From Halocatena marina (GTDB taxonomy: Archaea > Halobacteriota > Halobacteria > Halobacteriales > Haloarculaceae): a stretch of 64,000 nt of DNA. Both the position numbers and the translations under genes were made by a program. The number at the start of each line of letters is the position of its first letter. Within the stretch, counting starts at the first letter, position 1. Below the pieces are notes generated by a model, which saw nothing but the letters and a program-made list of their open reading frames with translations, ran no database searches and was not told the origin of the DNA. The stretch lies in the NCBI RefSeq assembly GCF_025913575.1, contig NZ_CP109785.1, positions 930,001 through 994,000 of the forward strand, read 5' to 3'. Below, piece after piece: positions 1 to 8,677 of the stretch.

Positions 1-101
1 AACTCCATTGGTTCGTCGTACCGGTCTCTCAGGTGATGATACGCAGTATCAGCACTCTGAGTGGCACGGTCGGCGAGAAACCAGAGCTCATCGAGTGTCA
101 T
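1..101 (-). CDS. partial hypothetical protein (cut by window edge)
   Basis: An open frame starts at an ATG (99-101, minus strand) and runs off the left edge. Only about 33 residues are visible, beginning MTLDELWFLADRA. They look amphipathic and helical. An in-frame stop lies about 33 bp before the ATG, so this is the only ATG available. No family can be recognised from so short a piece. Confidence 0.45.
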   Translation of the reverse strand, partial: MTLDELWFLADRATQSADTAYHHLRDRYDEPME

Positions 102-433
102 TGTTCCGTCGACTCCAACCCGTCTCTTTCGTGATCATCATTGATGTAACTCTACTACACCCTCACCAATAAGCTTTCTACAGAATGGTACGATTGATTA
201 TATAATAAATCGTCTATGAGATATGAATCGCCAGTTTCGTGGCAACAGCACCCGAACCGGCACGTTCACTCTCAACGTAAGAAACCACGACCTTTTTGCT
301 TGTTTGGAGTTATGAATTGAACTCTATTATCTTGGAAATTATCTACTCAATAAATTATTTCTCATCACTTCGATGGCGACACATTACAATCCGAAAACGG
401 AAAGGTTATATTTAACCGGCAAAACCAATATAT
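102..433. other. intergenic region upstream of the glycosyltransferase-like gene
   Basis: The stretch is AT-rich and has no convincing gene. It separates two divergently oriented genes. It should hold promoters for both, but only the rightward TATA box at 405-414 is clear. Confidence 0.6.
405..414 (+). promoter_or_regulatory. archaeal TATA box for the gene at 434
   Basis: The sequence GTTATATTTA is preceded by a purine-rich stretch (CGGAAAG) that fits a BRE. It lies about 20-29 bp before the GTG start at 434. That spacing implies a leaderless or nearly leaderless transcript. The box sits inside an imperfect palindrome, GGTTA..TTAACC. Confidence 0.55.
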
Positions 434-1767
434 GTGTCAATTCCCCATAATGCCCCTTCCCATATAATCAAAAATACGGCGTATTGGGCCAAGAAACACG
501 CATATACGCGGTGGAGGCTTTTGCTCATATCTCAGACATTTTTAGTGAGTCTTTTTGTTAAAGTGTCAAATTTCACTCGATCAGGTCGGCCAGAAATAAA
601 TGGAGATGGGTTATTTTTCCTGTTTAGTGGCAGGTCATGGGTTACTAATGGCGTCACTCCATATCGAAATCTCATTGACATCAAGCCGCCAGTCACGCAC
701 GAATTTGCGGCGCTGATTGCCGTCATAAGTGGTGGCGATCCGTTTCTCATGGTGTTCCTTGCAGACTTCACGACTTCCGCAGCCGTCGTGGGAATCGTCG
801 TTCTCGTCGGACAACTTGCCTATCAGCAAGCAAGAGACCCGCGCGCTGCATATGCTGCTGGGACTGCCGTGCTGTTTTTCCCACTTTATTATTCGTACCC
901 TGGCTTTCGACCAAAATATTTCACGGTCGCATTCGGTCTCCTTTCGGTCTGGCTATTGACCCGCGAGCAGCCAGCGGGAGCCGGAGCCAGCGCTGCGGTC
1001 GCGGCTGGATTCTGGCAGTTCGGTGCTATCTTCCCTGTACTCGTGTTGGGACAAACTGCCGTTCGACGTGACTGGTCTGCCACAATCCGATCACTGGCCG
1101 GGATTGTTGTCGTGGTGATCGTGGTCATCCTGCCGATCGCATTAGCCGGAATATTAGCCGTCGGTGACATGCTCGAACAGGTCATCTTCTTTCCTATCAT
1201 CGCCAGCGAGGACATGCCACTCGCTGTGCGCATCGATAAATTCGTCGCAATTCTCGGTCCGGCAGTCCCCGCAGTGATCATTGGGGTGCTCGGGGCACTA
1301 CTGCCAGCAGCCACTGCAATAAAACGCCGCGTGCTCAATCGGTCCCGACAGCGGCAGACCCCGGTCTCTGGCTCTCTATCTTGGCTGGATGGTTTATCCT
1401 CCAAGTATTCGTTTTCGATCTCGACGCTGGGATAGACTTGCTCCCGTTACTCGCCTGCTGTGCGCTAGGATATGGCGCACTTGGGCGTGTCCTCGACGAG
1501 CATACAATACTTATTTTACTATCCGTCGTGACAGTCGCAGTCGGCTTCGGCGGCGTCAGCCCGATTCAGCCCGGCCCGTGGACTCACGAGGTCGGATCGA
1601 TGCAATGGCACTATTGGACTGCAACCCCGCCTTCATCTGACTGTTTCATCAAAAAAGGATTCGACGCATACCTCACTGGCCCTGCCCGGGAAGCCGGGCT
1701 ACCAGCTGGATCGACATGTGGTCATAACTTTGAGCGGATTGTCCGGATTGCGCTCGGATTGCAGTGA
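434..1767 (+). pseudogene. polytopic membrane glycosyltransferase-like protein (DolP-mannose mannosyltransferase type), frameshifted
   Basis: Two overlapping frames make one protein. The first (GTG 434 to 1435, 333 aa) has several hydrophobic segments and an early loop NGDGLFFLFSGRSWV, then TPYRNLIDIKPPVTH. This resembles haloarchaeal membrane mannosyltransferases that use dolichol-phosphate-linked sugar. Near 1325-1375 the coding potential moves to another frame, which continues to 1767 through LWLSILAGWFILQVFVFDLD. In related proteins that segment follows on directly. One missing base in this interval would explain the break. A cytosine run at 1359-1362 is a possible site for slippage or a sequencing error. 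Either the gene is inactive or the sequence has an error. The family assignment is from memory of related haloarchaeal proteins and is moderate. Confidence 0.6.
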
Positions 1768-2074
1768 ATTCGTCGCAGAAGATTAAAATTTCCAATTCGC
1801 GTTCCAGACATAAATCGTCCCGTCGCCCATCTTGTAGGCCACTGAATGCGAACCACTCGATAGCTCGTTCCCTATTAGTGTTCGAAACTATTCATCGCAC
1901 TCATTAGATTCTCCCACGTACGGTGTTGCAATCCGTAACTGGACGATTATTCAAATATCGGCCCGATCATCGCTCGGACGAAGTCGATTTCCGGATAGAG
2001 GATTCCGAAGCCGATGAAACACGTCGACTTACACAGTGTTACGGACGTCTCGTTGACCTCATAGCGACCGTCAA
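1768..2074. other. intergenic stretch without a convincing gene
   Basis: Short open frames exist on both strands. None has a believable start or a recognisable composition. Confidence 0.5.
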
Positions 2075-2242
2075 CTATGACCCCGTCACCGGTCGCATGA
2101 TCCGACATGCTTCTTGGATCGTCCTTGCCATTTCGGCTCCGACGCCACGATTTGAGCCAGCAAGGTCATGTCCACATTCAGAACATCGGTAACTCCATTT
2201 TGACATCTCACCACAAGAATGGCAACGAGTGCGGTGGATCAT
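2075..2242 (-). CDS. small zinc-ribbon protein
   Basis: This is a 55-residue frame starting at an ATG and beginning MIHRTRCHSCGEMSK. It has a CxxC-x8-CxxC pattern (CHSCG and CSECG), as expected of a zinc ribbon. A charged tail follows. Haloarchaea encode many such one-domain proteins of about 40-60 residues, often of unknown role in nucleic-acid or protein binding. The frame extends upstream to other starts (for example 2260), but the extra part has no domain. An overlapping plus-strand frame (1923-2192) looks less protein-like. No function can be assigned. Confidence 0.4.
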   Translation of the reverse strand: MIHRTRCHSCGEMSKWSYRCSECGHDLAGSNRGVGAEMARTIQEACRIMRPVTGS

Positions 2243-2331
2243 GCATCCTCCCTCCGTCATCCGATTGGCTTTCGTACATCTAAGGAATTCAAAACAGGGT
2301 CTTTTTGTCCAGCCGTCGGATAACGGTAGGT

Positions 2332-2556
2332 ATGGCATTTGAAGAAGACGAGAGTGTTGTACTCCACGATCAACACAGCGAACACGACGGCGATACCGGT
2401 CGGATCACACAGGTAATGGAGACCATGTTCGGCGATGCCACGTACACCGTGAGCTTCGAGGACGGCCAAGAACAGGGTGTTCCAGAGGATTCACTTGAAC
2501 CCGCAGCGGACGATAGTGAAGACGGCTCCGAAGCCGAAAACGAGACTGAAAACTAA
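2332..2556 (+). CDS. small acidic DUF1918-like haloarchaeal protein
   Basis: This 74-residue, very acidic protein begins MAFEEDESVVLHDQHSEHDG and contains a beta-rich core (TGRITQVMETMFGDATYTV, then FEDGQEQGVPEDSL). It matches a widespread haloarchaeal small protein that I recall as DUF1918-like. An SH3-like barrel is possible. The ATG at 2332 is preferred over an upstream alternative start at 2305, because the conserved part begins here. The C-terminal 20 residues are a low-complexity acidic tail. The gene lies 9 bp before the RNA-binding protein gene and may be cotranscribed with it. Its function is unknown. Confidence 0.65.
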   Translation: MAFEEDESVVLHDQHSEHDGDTGRITQVMETMFGDATYTVSFEDGQEQGVPEDSLEPAADDSEDGSEAENETEN

Positions 2557-2565
2557 CCGTATACC

Positions 2566-3003
2566 GTGTCGAGTGTTCCCTTTCATTACATCGATTTGCA
2601 GGCGTTTTGTTACGCCACAGAAGACGAACGGCGCGTCGAGAGCGCTTTCCGGACGCTTCTTCCCGAGGAGTTCGAGATCAAACGCATCGAGAACACTGGG
2701 CACGCAGGTGATCGGATCGTCGTGCTATCTGCTCGCGTCGAACGAGCAGACGACATCCGACACGTTCTCGGACAGCTTCGCCGGATGCATCCCGATCAAA
2801 GAGCGCAACTCGGTGCGGAACTCGATGAGCGCGTCACCGAGAACTGCGAGCTATATCTCTATTTGGACAAACAAGCTGCACTTGCCGGTGACGTGGAACT
2901 CGGCGAAGGATTGTCGGTTCGCGCCAAAGTTGAGGCGTATCCGGCTAAAAAATCGTCCGCCATCGAAAGCGTGAGCGATGTATTCGGTGAGATGGCAGAG
3001 TGA
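2566..3003 (+). CDS. RNA-binding protein, archaeal exosome-associated type (COG1325 family)
   Basis: This 145-residue protein starts at GTG and begins MSSVPFHYIDLQAFCYATED. The sequence FHYIDLQAFCYATED..RVESAF..LLP is the signature of the archaeal COG1325 family, predicted to be an exosome-associated RNA-binding protein. The fold resembles ribosomal protein L5. It stands immediately before the RNase P gene rnp3. That order (RNA-binding protein, Rnp3, methyltransferase, Rnp2, PsmA, SBDS) recurs in haloarchaea and supports the assignment. It probably acts in RNA degradation or processing in the cytosol. The biochemical role is inferred from family and context. Confidence 0.8.
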   Translation: MSSVPFHYIDLQAFCYATEDERRVESAFRTLLPEEFEIKRIENTGHAGDRIVVLSARVERADDIRHVLGQLRRMHPDQRAQLGAELDERVTENCELYLYLDKQAALAGDVELGEGLSVRAKVEAYPAKKSSAIESVSDVFGEMAE

Positions 3004-3066
3004 GTGGTTCTATCGGGATTCGTGATCACTAAACCAAAATCAAACCATCTACCATCAAATTTCACC

Positions 3067-3762
3067 ATGTACGAGACTGCTCACGCACGCCCCGACGGTG
3101 AGAGCACGGTCGCACGCCTCGCGCTCACAGCCTCCGAACAGGGATACGAGGGTCTCATTGTCAGAAACCACGACGACACGGTGGCGGATTACGACCCCGA
3201 AACACTCTCGTCTGAGTTTGGTATTGATGTGGTCGATGGTGTCGAAATACGCGCAGATAATCGATCACACGCATCGGGAGCTATCACGAGCCAACGGTCA
3301 CAACGGACGATCGTTTGTGTCCATGGTGGGCGTCTCAATCGCCTCGCGTGCGAGGACGAACGGGTCGACGTGCTTGCTCATCCGATGACTGACGGCGATT
3401 TCAATCACGTCCTCGCGCGTGCTGCGGCCGACAACGCTGTTCGCGTCGAATTCAACTTTGCCCGCGTCCTTCGTGCGAACGGTGGTGTGCGCGTACAGGC
3501 GCTTCGGGGGCTCAGAAAACTCCGTACACTGGTTGAGAAGTACGATGTTCCGTATGTGGTGAGTGCAGACGCGAGTAGTCACCTTCATCTGCGAGCGCCG
3601 CGCGAACTCGCCGCTGTGGGCACCACGATTGGCTTTACCGACGAACAAATTCACAACGGTCTCTGTGAGTGGGGTCGGATTGTGGCGCGCAACCGGGATC
3701 GAAGTTCCGATTCGTTCATTGAGCCAGGTGTCCGAAAAGGACGATATGAAGAAGACGATTGA
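3067..3762 (+). CDS. rnp3: ribonuclease P protein component 3 (Rpp30 family)
   Basis: This 231-residue PHP-type TIM-barrel subunit of archaeal RNase P, the enzyme that removes 5' leaders from pre-tRNA, begins MYETAHARPDGEST. Family features include GYEGLIVRNHDD near residue 30, DVLAHPM near residue 105, VRVEFNFARVLRANGG and YVVSADASSHLHLRAPREL. The ATG at 3067 is chosen because the upstream in-frame extension lacks conserved sequence. Rpp30 works with Pop5 (Rnp2), whose gene is two genes downstream. The 3' end overlaps the methyltransferase gene by 17 bp, so the two are cotranscribed. Confidence 0.9.
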   Translation: MYETAHARPDGESTVARLALTASEQGYEGLIVRNHDDTVADYDPETLSSEFGIDVVDGVEIRADNRSHASGAITSQRSQRTIVCVHGGRLNRLACEDERVDVLAHPMTDGDFNHVLARAAADNAVRVEFNFARVLRANGGVRVQALRGLRKLRTLVEKYDVPYVVSADASSHLHLRAPRELAAVGTTIGFTDEQIHNGLCEWGRIVARNRDRSSDSFIEPGVRKGRYEEDD

Positions 3763-4465
3763 AGAACACGCGGCCCGCTTCGATGAGTACGCGCAGGACT
3801 ACGACGAGCGCCACAGTCAAGAAACCACGCACGGTCAACACAGCTGTGAAAGCACGGATGAGAACGGTGACGACGCCGAGGAATATCGTGCTTGTGTGGA
3901 CCTCGTTGTCGAACACGCAAACCCGGAACCGGAGGATGTCGTCCTCGATCTCGGAACCGGAACCGGTGCGATCGGACTCGCACTCGCACCACGGGCAAAG
4001 CGCGTCGTCGGCCGCGACATCAGCGACGGGATGCTGGAACAAGCACGTGAAAAAGCGAACGCAGCAGGAATCGAAAACGTCGAGTTCGGTACAGGTACCT
4101 TCCGAGAACCGAATTACAATGGTTCGGTCGATATCGTTGTCTCGAATTTCGCGTTACACCACCTGAGCGATGCAAAAAAGCGAGCAGCGATCGATGTGAT
4201 CGCCGCACTTGGCCCGCGAAAATTCGTGCTCGGTGATGTGATGTTCTTTGGTGCGCCAGATCCCGAAGAACAATATTATAATCCAGCAGTCGACGACCCC
4301 GCGACCGTCGGATTGCATGCCGATGCTCTCACCGACGCTGGATTTTCCCTCACAGGCGTCGAGCGGGTCCACGATCAGGTCGGCGTGCTCGTTGCAGAGC
4401 ACGGAGCAAACAGAGCGCAACCGGATGAGGATATGAACATGGATGTGGATTGGGAGGACGAGTAA
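3746..4465 (+). CDS. class I SAM-dependent methyltransferase in the RNase P cluster
   Basis: This 239-residue protein begins MKKTIEEHAARFDEYAQDYD. Motif I, VLDLGTGTGAIGLALA, lies near residue 68 and forms the S-adenosylmethionine pocket. An acidic residue follows at the end of beta-2 (VVGRDISDGMLEQAR). SNFALHHLSDAKK is the post-motif region typical of UbiE/type-11 methyltransferases. The ATG at 3746 overlaps rnp3. The constant position between rnp3 and rnp2 in haloarchaea suggests a substrate linked to RNA or translation, but none is visible. The extreme C-terminus is a short acidic tail. Confidence 0.8.
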   Translation: MKKTIEEHAARFDEYAQDYDERHSQETTHGQHSCESTDENGDDAEEYRACVDLVVEHANPEPEDVVLDLGTGTGAIGLALAPRAKRVVGRDISDGMLEQAREKANAAGIENVEFGTGTFREPNYNGSVDIVVSNFALHHLSDAKKRAAIDVIAALGPRKFVLGDVMFFGAPDPEEQYYNPAVDDPATVGLHADALTDAGFSLTGVERVHDQVGVLVAEHGANRAQPDEDMNMDVDWEDE

Positions 4466-4468
4466 ACC

Positions 4469-4948
4469 GTGCGTCATCTTCCGAAGCATCTCCGTCCTCG
4501 CTGGCGTTACGTCGGTGTCGCCATCGAGTCGTGGCCGAACGCAGCAATCGACCGTGGCGCGTTCCAGCGCGAGCTCTGGTATGCGGCCCAGAACCTCATC
4601 GGCGACGTGGGCAGCGCTGCGATCGATCTGAGTGTATATGCGTTCGTATTCGAAGACGGCGTCGGCAACGCAGTGGTGCGCGTCCGGCGCGATGCGGTTG
4701 AACGCGCTCGGGCAGTTATCGCGTGTGTGAGCAGTGTCGATGATCAGTCCGTTCGTCTCACCGTCCGTGGCATCAGCGGGACGGTCCGAGCCTGCGAAGA
4801 AAGGTATATACGGCGCCCGTTGGAAAGCACAGAGGAGAGAACCGTTGCATTCGAGGACGCCGGTCGGTTCGCAGTCGTGCGGGATCGGTGTATCGACGTA
4901 CGAACCGACAACGGGTTTGCGGGTGCGACCGACTACGATATTGAGTAA
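4469..4948 (+). CDS. rnp2: ribonuclease P protein component 2 (Pop5 family)
   Basis: This 159-residue protein starts at GTG 3 bp after the methyltransferase stop and begins MRHLPKHLRPRWRYVGVAIE. The opening LPKHLRPRWRYVGV matches archaeal Pop5/Rnp2. The middle (QRELWYAAQNLIGDVGSAAID and NAVVRVRRDAVERARAVIACV) fits the RNP-like alpha/beta fold. It pairs with Rnp3 to activate the RNase P RNA. The order rnp3-methyltransferase-rnp2-psmA supports it. The tail after about residue 125 is acidic and less conserved. Confidence 0.9.
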   Translation: MRHLPKHLRPRWRYVGVAIESWPNAAIDRGAFQRELWYAAQNLIGDVGSAAIDLSVYAFVFEDGVGNAVVRVRRDAVERARAVIACVSSVDDQSVRLTVRGISGTVRACEERYIRRPLESTEERTVAFEDAGRFAVVRDRCIDVRTDNGFAGATDYDIE

Positions 4949-4950
4949 CT

Positions 4951-5709
4951 ATGCAGGGACAATCTCAACAGCAGGCCTACGATCGAGGGATTACCATCTT
5001 CTCTCCGGACGGCCGATTGTATCAGGTAGAGTACGCGCGCGAAGCAGTCAAGCGCGGGACAGCAAGCATCGGAGTACGAACATCTGACGGTGTCGTTCTC
5101 GTCGCTGACAAACGGATTCGCTCGCCGTTGCTGGTCGGAACGAGCGTCGAGAAGCTTCACAAAGCCGACGACCACATTGGTATCGCCAGTGCTGGCCACG
5201 TTGCCGACGCTCGTCAACTCATCGACTACGCGCGTCGTCACGCGCAGATCAACAGGCTCCGCTACGACGAGCCGATTAGTGTCGAGACGTTGACGAAAGC
5301 GGTCACGGACAACATTCAGCAGTACACGCAGGTCGGTGGCGCACGTCCATTCGGTGTCGCGCTTATCATCGGCGGTATCGACGATGGCCAACCCCGTCTC
5401 TTCGAGACTGACCCTTCGGGAACGCCTTACGAGTGGAAGGCCCTCGCAGTCGGAGCAAACCGATCCGACATTGAGGACCATCTCAAAGAGAACTATCAAG
5501 AAGAGATGGATCTCGATGGCGGTATCGGACTCGCACTCAACGGACTTGCGTCGGTCAACGAAGACGGACTGCGGCCAGAGGGTCTCGGTGTCACGACGAT
5601 CGACACTGAATCCGAACAGTATCGCGTACTCGATGAAAGTGAGGTCGAGTCGTACCTCTCCGAGCACGACCTGCTCGCAGACGAAACGGAAACGGAAACA
5701 GACGAGTAA
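4951..5709 (+). CDS. psmA: proteasome subunit alpha
   Basis: This 252-residue alpha subunit of the 20S proteasome starts 2 bp after the rnp2 stop. It begins MQGQSQQQAYDRGITIFSPD. The N-terminal alpha-subunit signature YDRGITIFSPDGRLYQVEYA, which forms the gate and H0 helix, is complete. GTASIGVRTSDGVVLVADKR and the IASAGHVADARQLIDYAR helix follow. An Asp/Glu-rich tail ends the protein, as in other haloarchaeal alpha subunits. It assembles into the outer rings of the cytosolic protease and docks PAN/Cdc48-type ATPases. It is probably the last gene transcribed from the RNase P promoter before the 200-bp gap to SBDS. Confidence 0.97.
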   Translation: MQGQSQQQAYDRGITIFSPDGRLYQVEYAREAVKRGTASIGVRTSDGVVLVADKRIRSPLLVGTSVEKLHKADDHIGIASAGHVADARQLIDYARRHAQINRLRYDEPISVETLTKAVTDNIQQYTQVGGARPFGVALIIGGIDDGQPRLFETDPSGTPYEWKALAVGANRSDIEDHLKENYQEEMDLDGGIGLALNGLASVNEDGLRPEGLGVTTIDTESEQYRVLDESEVESYLSEHDLLADETETETDE

Positions 5710-5910
5710 CGCAACGAAACGCGCTGCGAGCGCACCTCTGAACTCAATCTTCGGTTCGACTTCAATTTCCATTCCAGCTGTTAAATACTGGTGTCACAAC
5801 GCATCTATTAACGTACAATACACGAGATAGAAAACCCGTGATTGAATCCGTCCCTCGTGTTGGAGGGAGGAAACACACTTTACTGCCCCGTGAATAGCCG
5901 GATATATCGT

Positions 5911-6636
5911 ATGATATCACTTGACGAAGCAGTAACAGCGCGACTTGAATCACACGGTGCGCAATTCGAGGTGCTAGTCGATCCGGATGCGGCACTCGCG
6001 ATCAAGCGTGGTGAGTTCGATGACGATCTTGCGGAAGTCATCGCCGCAGAGGATGTCTTCGAGGATGCGGCCCGTGGCGATCGTCCCGCTGCTGACGATC
6101 TCGAAACAGTCTTCGAAACGACGGATCCAATGCAGATCATCCCCGAAGTGATAGAGCGCGGAGACATCCAGATCACGGCAGATCAGCGTCGAGAGATGCA
6201 GGAGCGAAAACGCAAACAGCTCATCAACCGCATCGCGCGAAACGCTGTCAATCCACAGATGGATGACGCTCCCCATCCGCCCGAACGCATCGAGCGTGCG
6301 CTTGAGGAGGCAGGATTCACGGTTGATCCGATGGAGCCGGTAGAAAACCAGATCGACGAGGCGCTCGACGAACTTCGGCCGATCATCCCAATCCGATTCG
6401 ATGAGGTTGTCATCGCGGTCAGACTGCCAGCCGAACACGCCGGAAGTGGACAAGCGCGTATCCGGCAGTTTGGCGACCTCCAACGCGAGGAGTGGCAGGC
6501 AGACGGTTCCTGGGTTGGTGTTCTCGAATTCCCAGCCGGACTCCAGAACGATTTCTACGAACTCGTCAACCAAGTATCGAGTGGCGAAGCAGAGACACGC
6601 GTCGTCAAAGACGAGGACGAACTCGGCACGCGATAA
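5911..6636 (+). CDS. ribosome maturation factor, SBDS family
   Basis: This 241-residue protein begins MISLDEAVTARLESHGAQFE. Residues 1-90 form the FYSH/SBDS domain (FEVLVDPDAALAIKRGE, then EVIAAEDVFEDAARGDRP). ITADQRREMQERKRKQLINRIARNAVNP is the central helical signature. The C-terminal ferredoxin-like domain (RPIIPIRFDEVVIAVRLP) is complete. SBDS releases the anti-association factor aIF6 from the large ribosomal subunit. The ATG at 5911 is preferred, since upstream codons lack conservation and a TATA-like CACTTTA lies about 30 bp before it. Its position after psmA is conserved in haloarchaea. Confidence 0.93.
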   Translation: MISLDEAVTARLESHGAQFEVLVDPDAALAIKRGEFDDDLAEVIAAEDVFEDAARGDRPAADDLETVFETTDPMQIIPEVIERGDIQITADQRREMQERKRKQLINRIARNAVNPQMDDAPHPPERIERALEEAGFTVDPMEPVENQIDEALDELRPIIPIRFDEVVIAVRLPAEHAGSGQARIRQFGDLQREEWQADGSWVGVLEFPAGLQNDFYELVNQVSSGEAETRVVKDEDELGTR

Positions 6637-6810
6637 CACTCTTTCTGGAGACCACTACCACTGGCTCGTGCTTCGGCACTGATGGCCACGGGATCCTCTT
6701 GCTGTGGATCATTTTATCTCCGTCGCCGGGGGTACTCTTGTGATTGGTTTGGCGGACCACAATCGTTTGTCCCTGAGGATTAAGTGGACTGGCCATCTAT
6801 CATAGTGTGA

Positions 6811-8145
6811 GTGACGGAAACACTACGCGATCCAGAGGCTGCGGTTATCGCAGCGCGCGTTGATCAAGGGACGGGATCAGGGACAGCCACCCCAGACACA
6901 GAGGAAATTCGTGATCTGACCCGCTCGGGAGGGTATCGGATCGTCGGTGAGGTCACACAGACACGAACCGAGGATCCTGCGCTCTGTTTCGGGACGGGGA
7001 AGGTCGACGAACTCGCTCGAATGCTCGAAGAGACTGGTGCAGGGAGGGTCGTCTTCGACAATCGTCTCGGACCGTACCAAACGTTCAACCTCGGAAACAG
7101 GCTCCCAGACGGTGTGGAAGTTATCGACCGCTTCAGGCTCATTCTCGACATTTTCGGACAGCGTGCCCAAACCCGAACGGCGCAGCTACAGGTCGAGTTA
7201 GCCGAACTCAGATACGAACTCCCACGAGTCCAAGCGAAGGTGAGTCTCGCAAAGCGCGATGAGCGCCCCGGCTTCATGGGTCTCGGTGAGTACGATGAGA
7301 GCCGCGAGCAAGACATCAAAAAGCGAATCAGTCGCATCCGCGAGGAACTGCGCCAGATCGAGGAAGACGAGGAAAAGCGCCGCGAACAGCGCCGCGAGTC
7401 CGGATTCGATCTCGTCGCGCTCGCGGGCTACACCAACGCCGGGAAATCGACGCTGCTCCGGCGACTCGCCCGTGATCTCGACGTAGACGAGAACGAACAC
7501 CGCCACCCAGATCTCGATACAACCGCCGAGTCGGAAAATCGCCTCTTCACGACGCTCGGAACGACGACGCGACGAGCGGATATGGACCGGCGCGACGTGC
7601 TCGTAACCGACACGGTTGGATTTATATCGGATCTTCCACATTGGTTGGTCGAATCGTTCAAATCCACGCTCGATGCCGTCTATCGGGCAGATCTCGTTTT
7701 GCTTGTCGTAGACATTTCAGAACCGACTGAAGAGATCCGAGAGAAGCTCGTTACCTGTCACGACACTCTATACGAGCGAAACGAAGCTCCAATCGTCACA
7801 GTACTGAACAAGATCGATCTGATCGACGAAGAGGAGTGTGAACAGAAGATGAACGCGCTGTCCGCGCTTGCGCCGAATCCAATCGCTGTGAGCGCCGTGG
7901 AAGGAGCGAAAATCGATGGGCTGCTCGATCGCATCGATCGAGAGCTGCCCCCATTCGAGCACGAGCGGTTGGTGTTGCCGATGACTGACGACACCATGAG
8001 CCTCGTCTCGTGGATTCACGACAACGCCCGTGTCAACGATGTGACCTACGGTGAACAGGTAATCGTCGATTTCGAAGCTCGACCAGCTATCGTCGAACAG
8101 TCGCGCTCGAAGGCAGGCACGCTCTCCGTCCCGGCCGAGTCCTGA
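6811..8145 (+). CDS. hflX: GTPase HflX
   Basis: This 444-residue ribosome-associated GTPase starts at GTG directly after an in-frame stop. Residues 1-150 form the HflX nucleotide-binding domain, with FGTGKVDELARML and VVFDNRLGPYQTFNL. The coiled-coil linker (residues 130-200) is rich in Arg and Glu. The G domain has G1 ALAGYTNAGKSTLL, G3 DTVGFISDLP and G4 LNKIDLID. HflX binds the 50S subunit and splits or rescues stalled ribosomes. A TATA-like GATTAAG at about 6777-6783 fits a leaderless transcript. The C-terminal domain after the G domain is about 80 residues. Confidence 0.93.
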   Translation: MTETLRDPEAAVIAARVDQGTGSGTATPDTEEIRDLTRSGGYRIVGEVTQTRTEDPALCFGTGKVDELARMLEETGAGRVVFDNRLGPYQTFNLGNRLPDGVEVIDRFRLILDIFGQRAQTRTAQLQVELAELRYELPRVQAKVSLAKRDERPGFMGLGEYDESREQDIKKRISRIREELRQIEEDEEKRREQRRESGFDLVALAGYTNAGKSTLLRRLARDLDVDENEHRHPDLDTTAESENRLFTTLGTTTRRADMDRRDVLVTDTVGFISDLPHWLVESFKSTLDAVYRADLVLLVVDISEPTEEIREKLVTCHDTLYERNEAPIVTVLNKIDLIDEEECEQKMNALSALAPNPIAVSAVEGAKIDGLLDRIDRELPPFEHERLVLPMTDDTMSLVSWIHDNARVNDVTYGEQVIVDFEARPAIVEQSRSKAGTLSVPAES

Positions 8146-8176
8146 CTCTGACGCCGTCCGCTTGGATACATTGACG

Positions 8177-8521
8177 TTACTGACTGACTTCTTCGAGGAT
8201 GGATTCGCCAGTTCCGTCTTTCGATTCCCATTCCCACTCATCTTCGATACGGACGCGGTTGTCGTCCAGCAACTCGACGTCCCCGACAGAGTGTCCGGTC
8301 GCTGTCTCAGCACGTGTGTTTATTTGAACGTACCGAATGTCCAACTGAGCATCTTCGAACGTCCCAACCAAGTACCCATCAACGATGTCTCCTCCCGAAT
8401 AGTGTGCACAGACTCGATTTTCGTCCTATGCGAAGGCGAACTGTGTCTCTTCGTTCACTTCCCCTCCATCGTTTGCAACGGCAACGAGTGTGCGTCCGTC
8501 GAGTGAAATTTCGTCGGCCAT
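8177..8521 (-). pseudogene. small haloarchaeal protein gene interrupted by an amber stop
   Basis: Read from the ATG at 8521, the frame encodes MADEISLDGRTLVAVANDGG and so on, and reaches a TAG at 8428-8426 (codon 32). It then continues in the same frame to the stop at 8177, with TGHSVGDVELLDDNRVRIED and DEWEWESKDGTGESILEEV. In total it spans 115 codons. The second part looks like the body of a small haloarchaeal protein of unknown function that databases sometimes label an N-acetylglutamate synthase. I recall Gln at the stop position in relatives, so one C-to-T change (CAG to TAG) could have caused the break. Restart at the internal TTG (8371) is possible but would remove the N-terminal third. 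The rest of the frame is undamaged, which suggests a recent mutation. Confidence 0.6.
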
Positions 8522-8677
8522 ACGGTAGGATCGTAATACAGTAACATAATCTATGTCGAGTTCACAGTATATTTTGAGTTTCTGTCTCTTTTAAACCCTG
8601 ATCGGGTTCTGAATACATCAACGCGTGATGGCGGATTCGTAGGTCTGTCGTCGATATTTTGTGTTCAACTAGTTCCA

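Noticed and set aside
1923..2192. Plus-strand frame (89 codons) overlapping the zinc-ribbon gene
   Set aside because: No motifs, a weak start codon, and most of its 3' half is antisense to the better-supported CxxC/CxxC frame.
4933..5772. Minus-strand frame (279 codons) opposite psmA
   Set aside because: It is a shadow of the proteasome alpha gene and its content is not protein-like.
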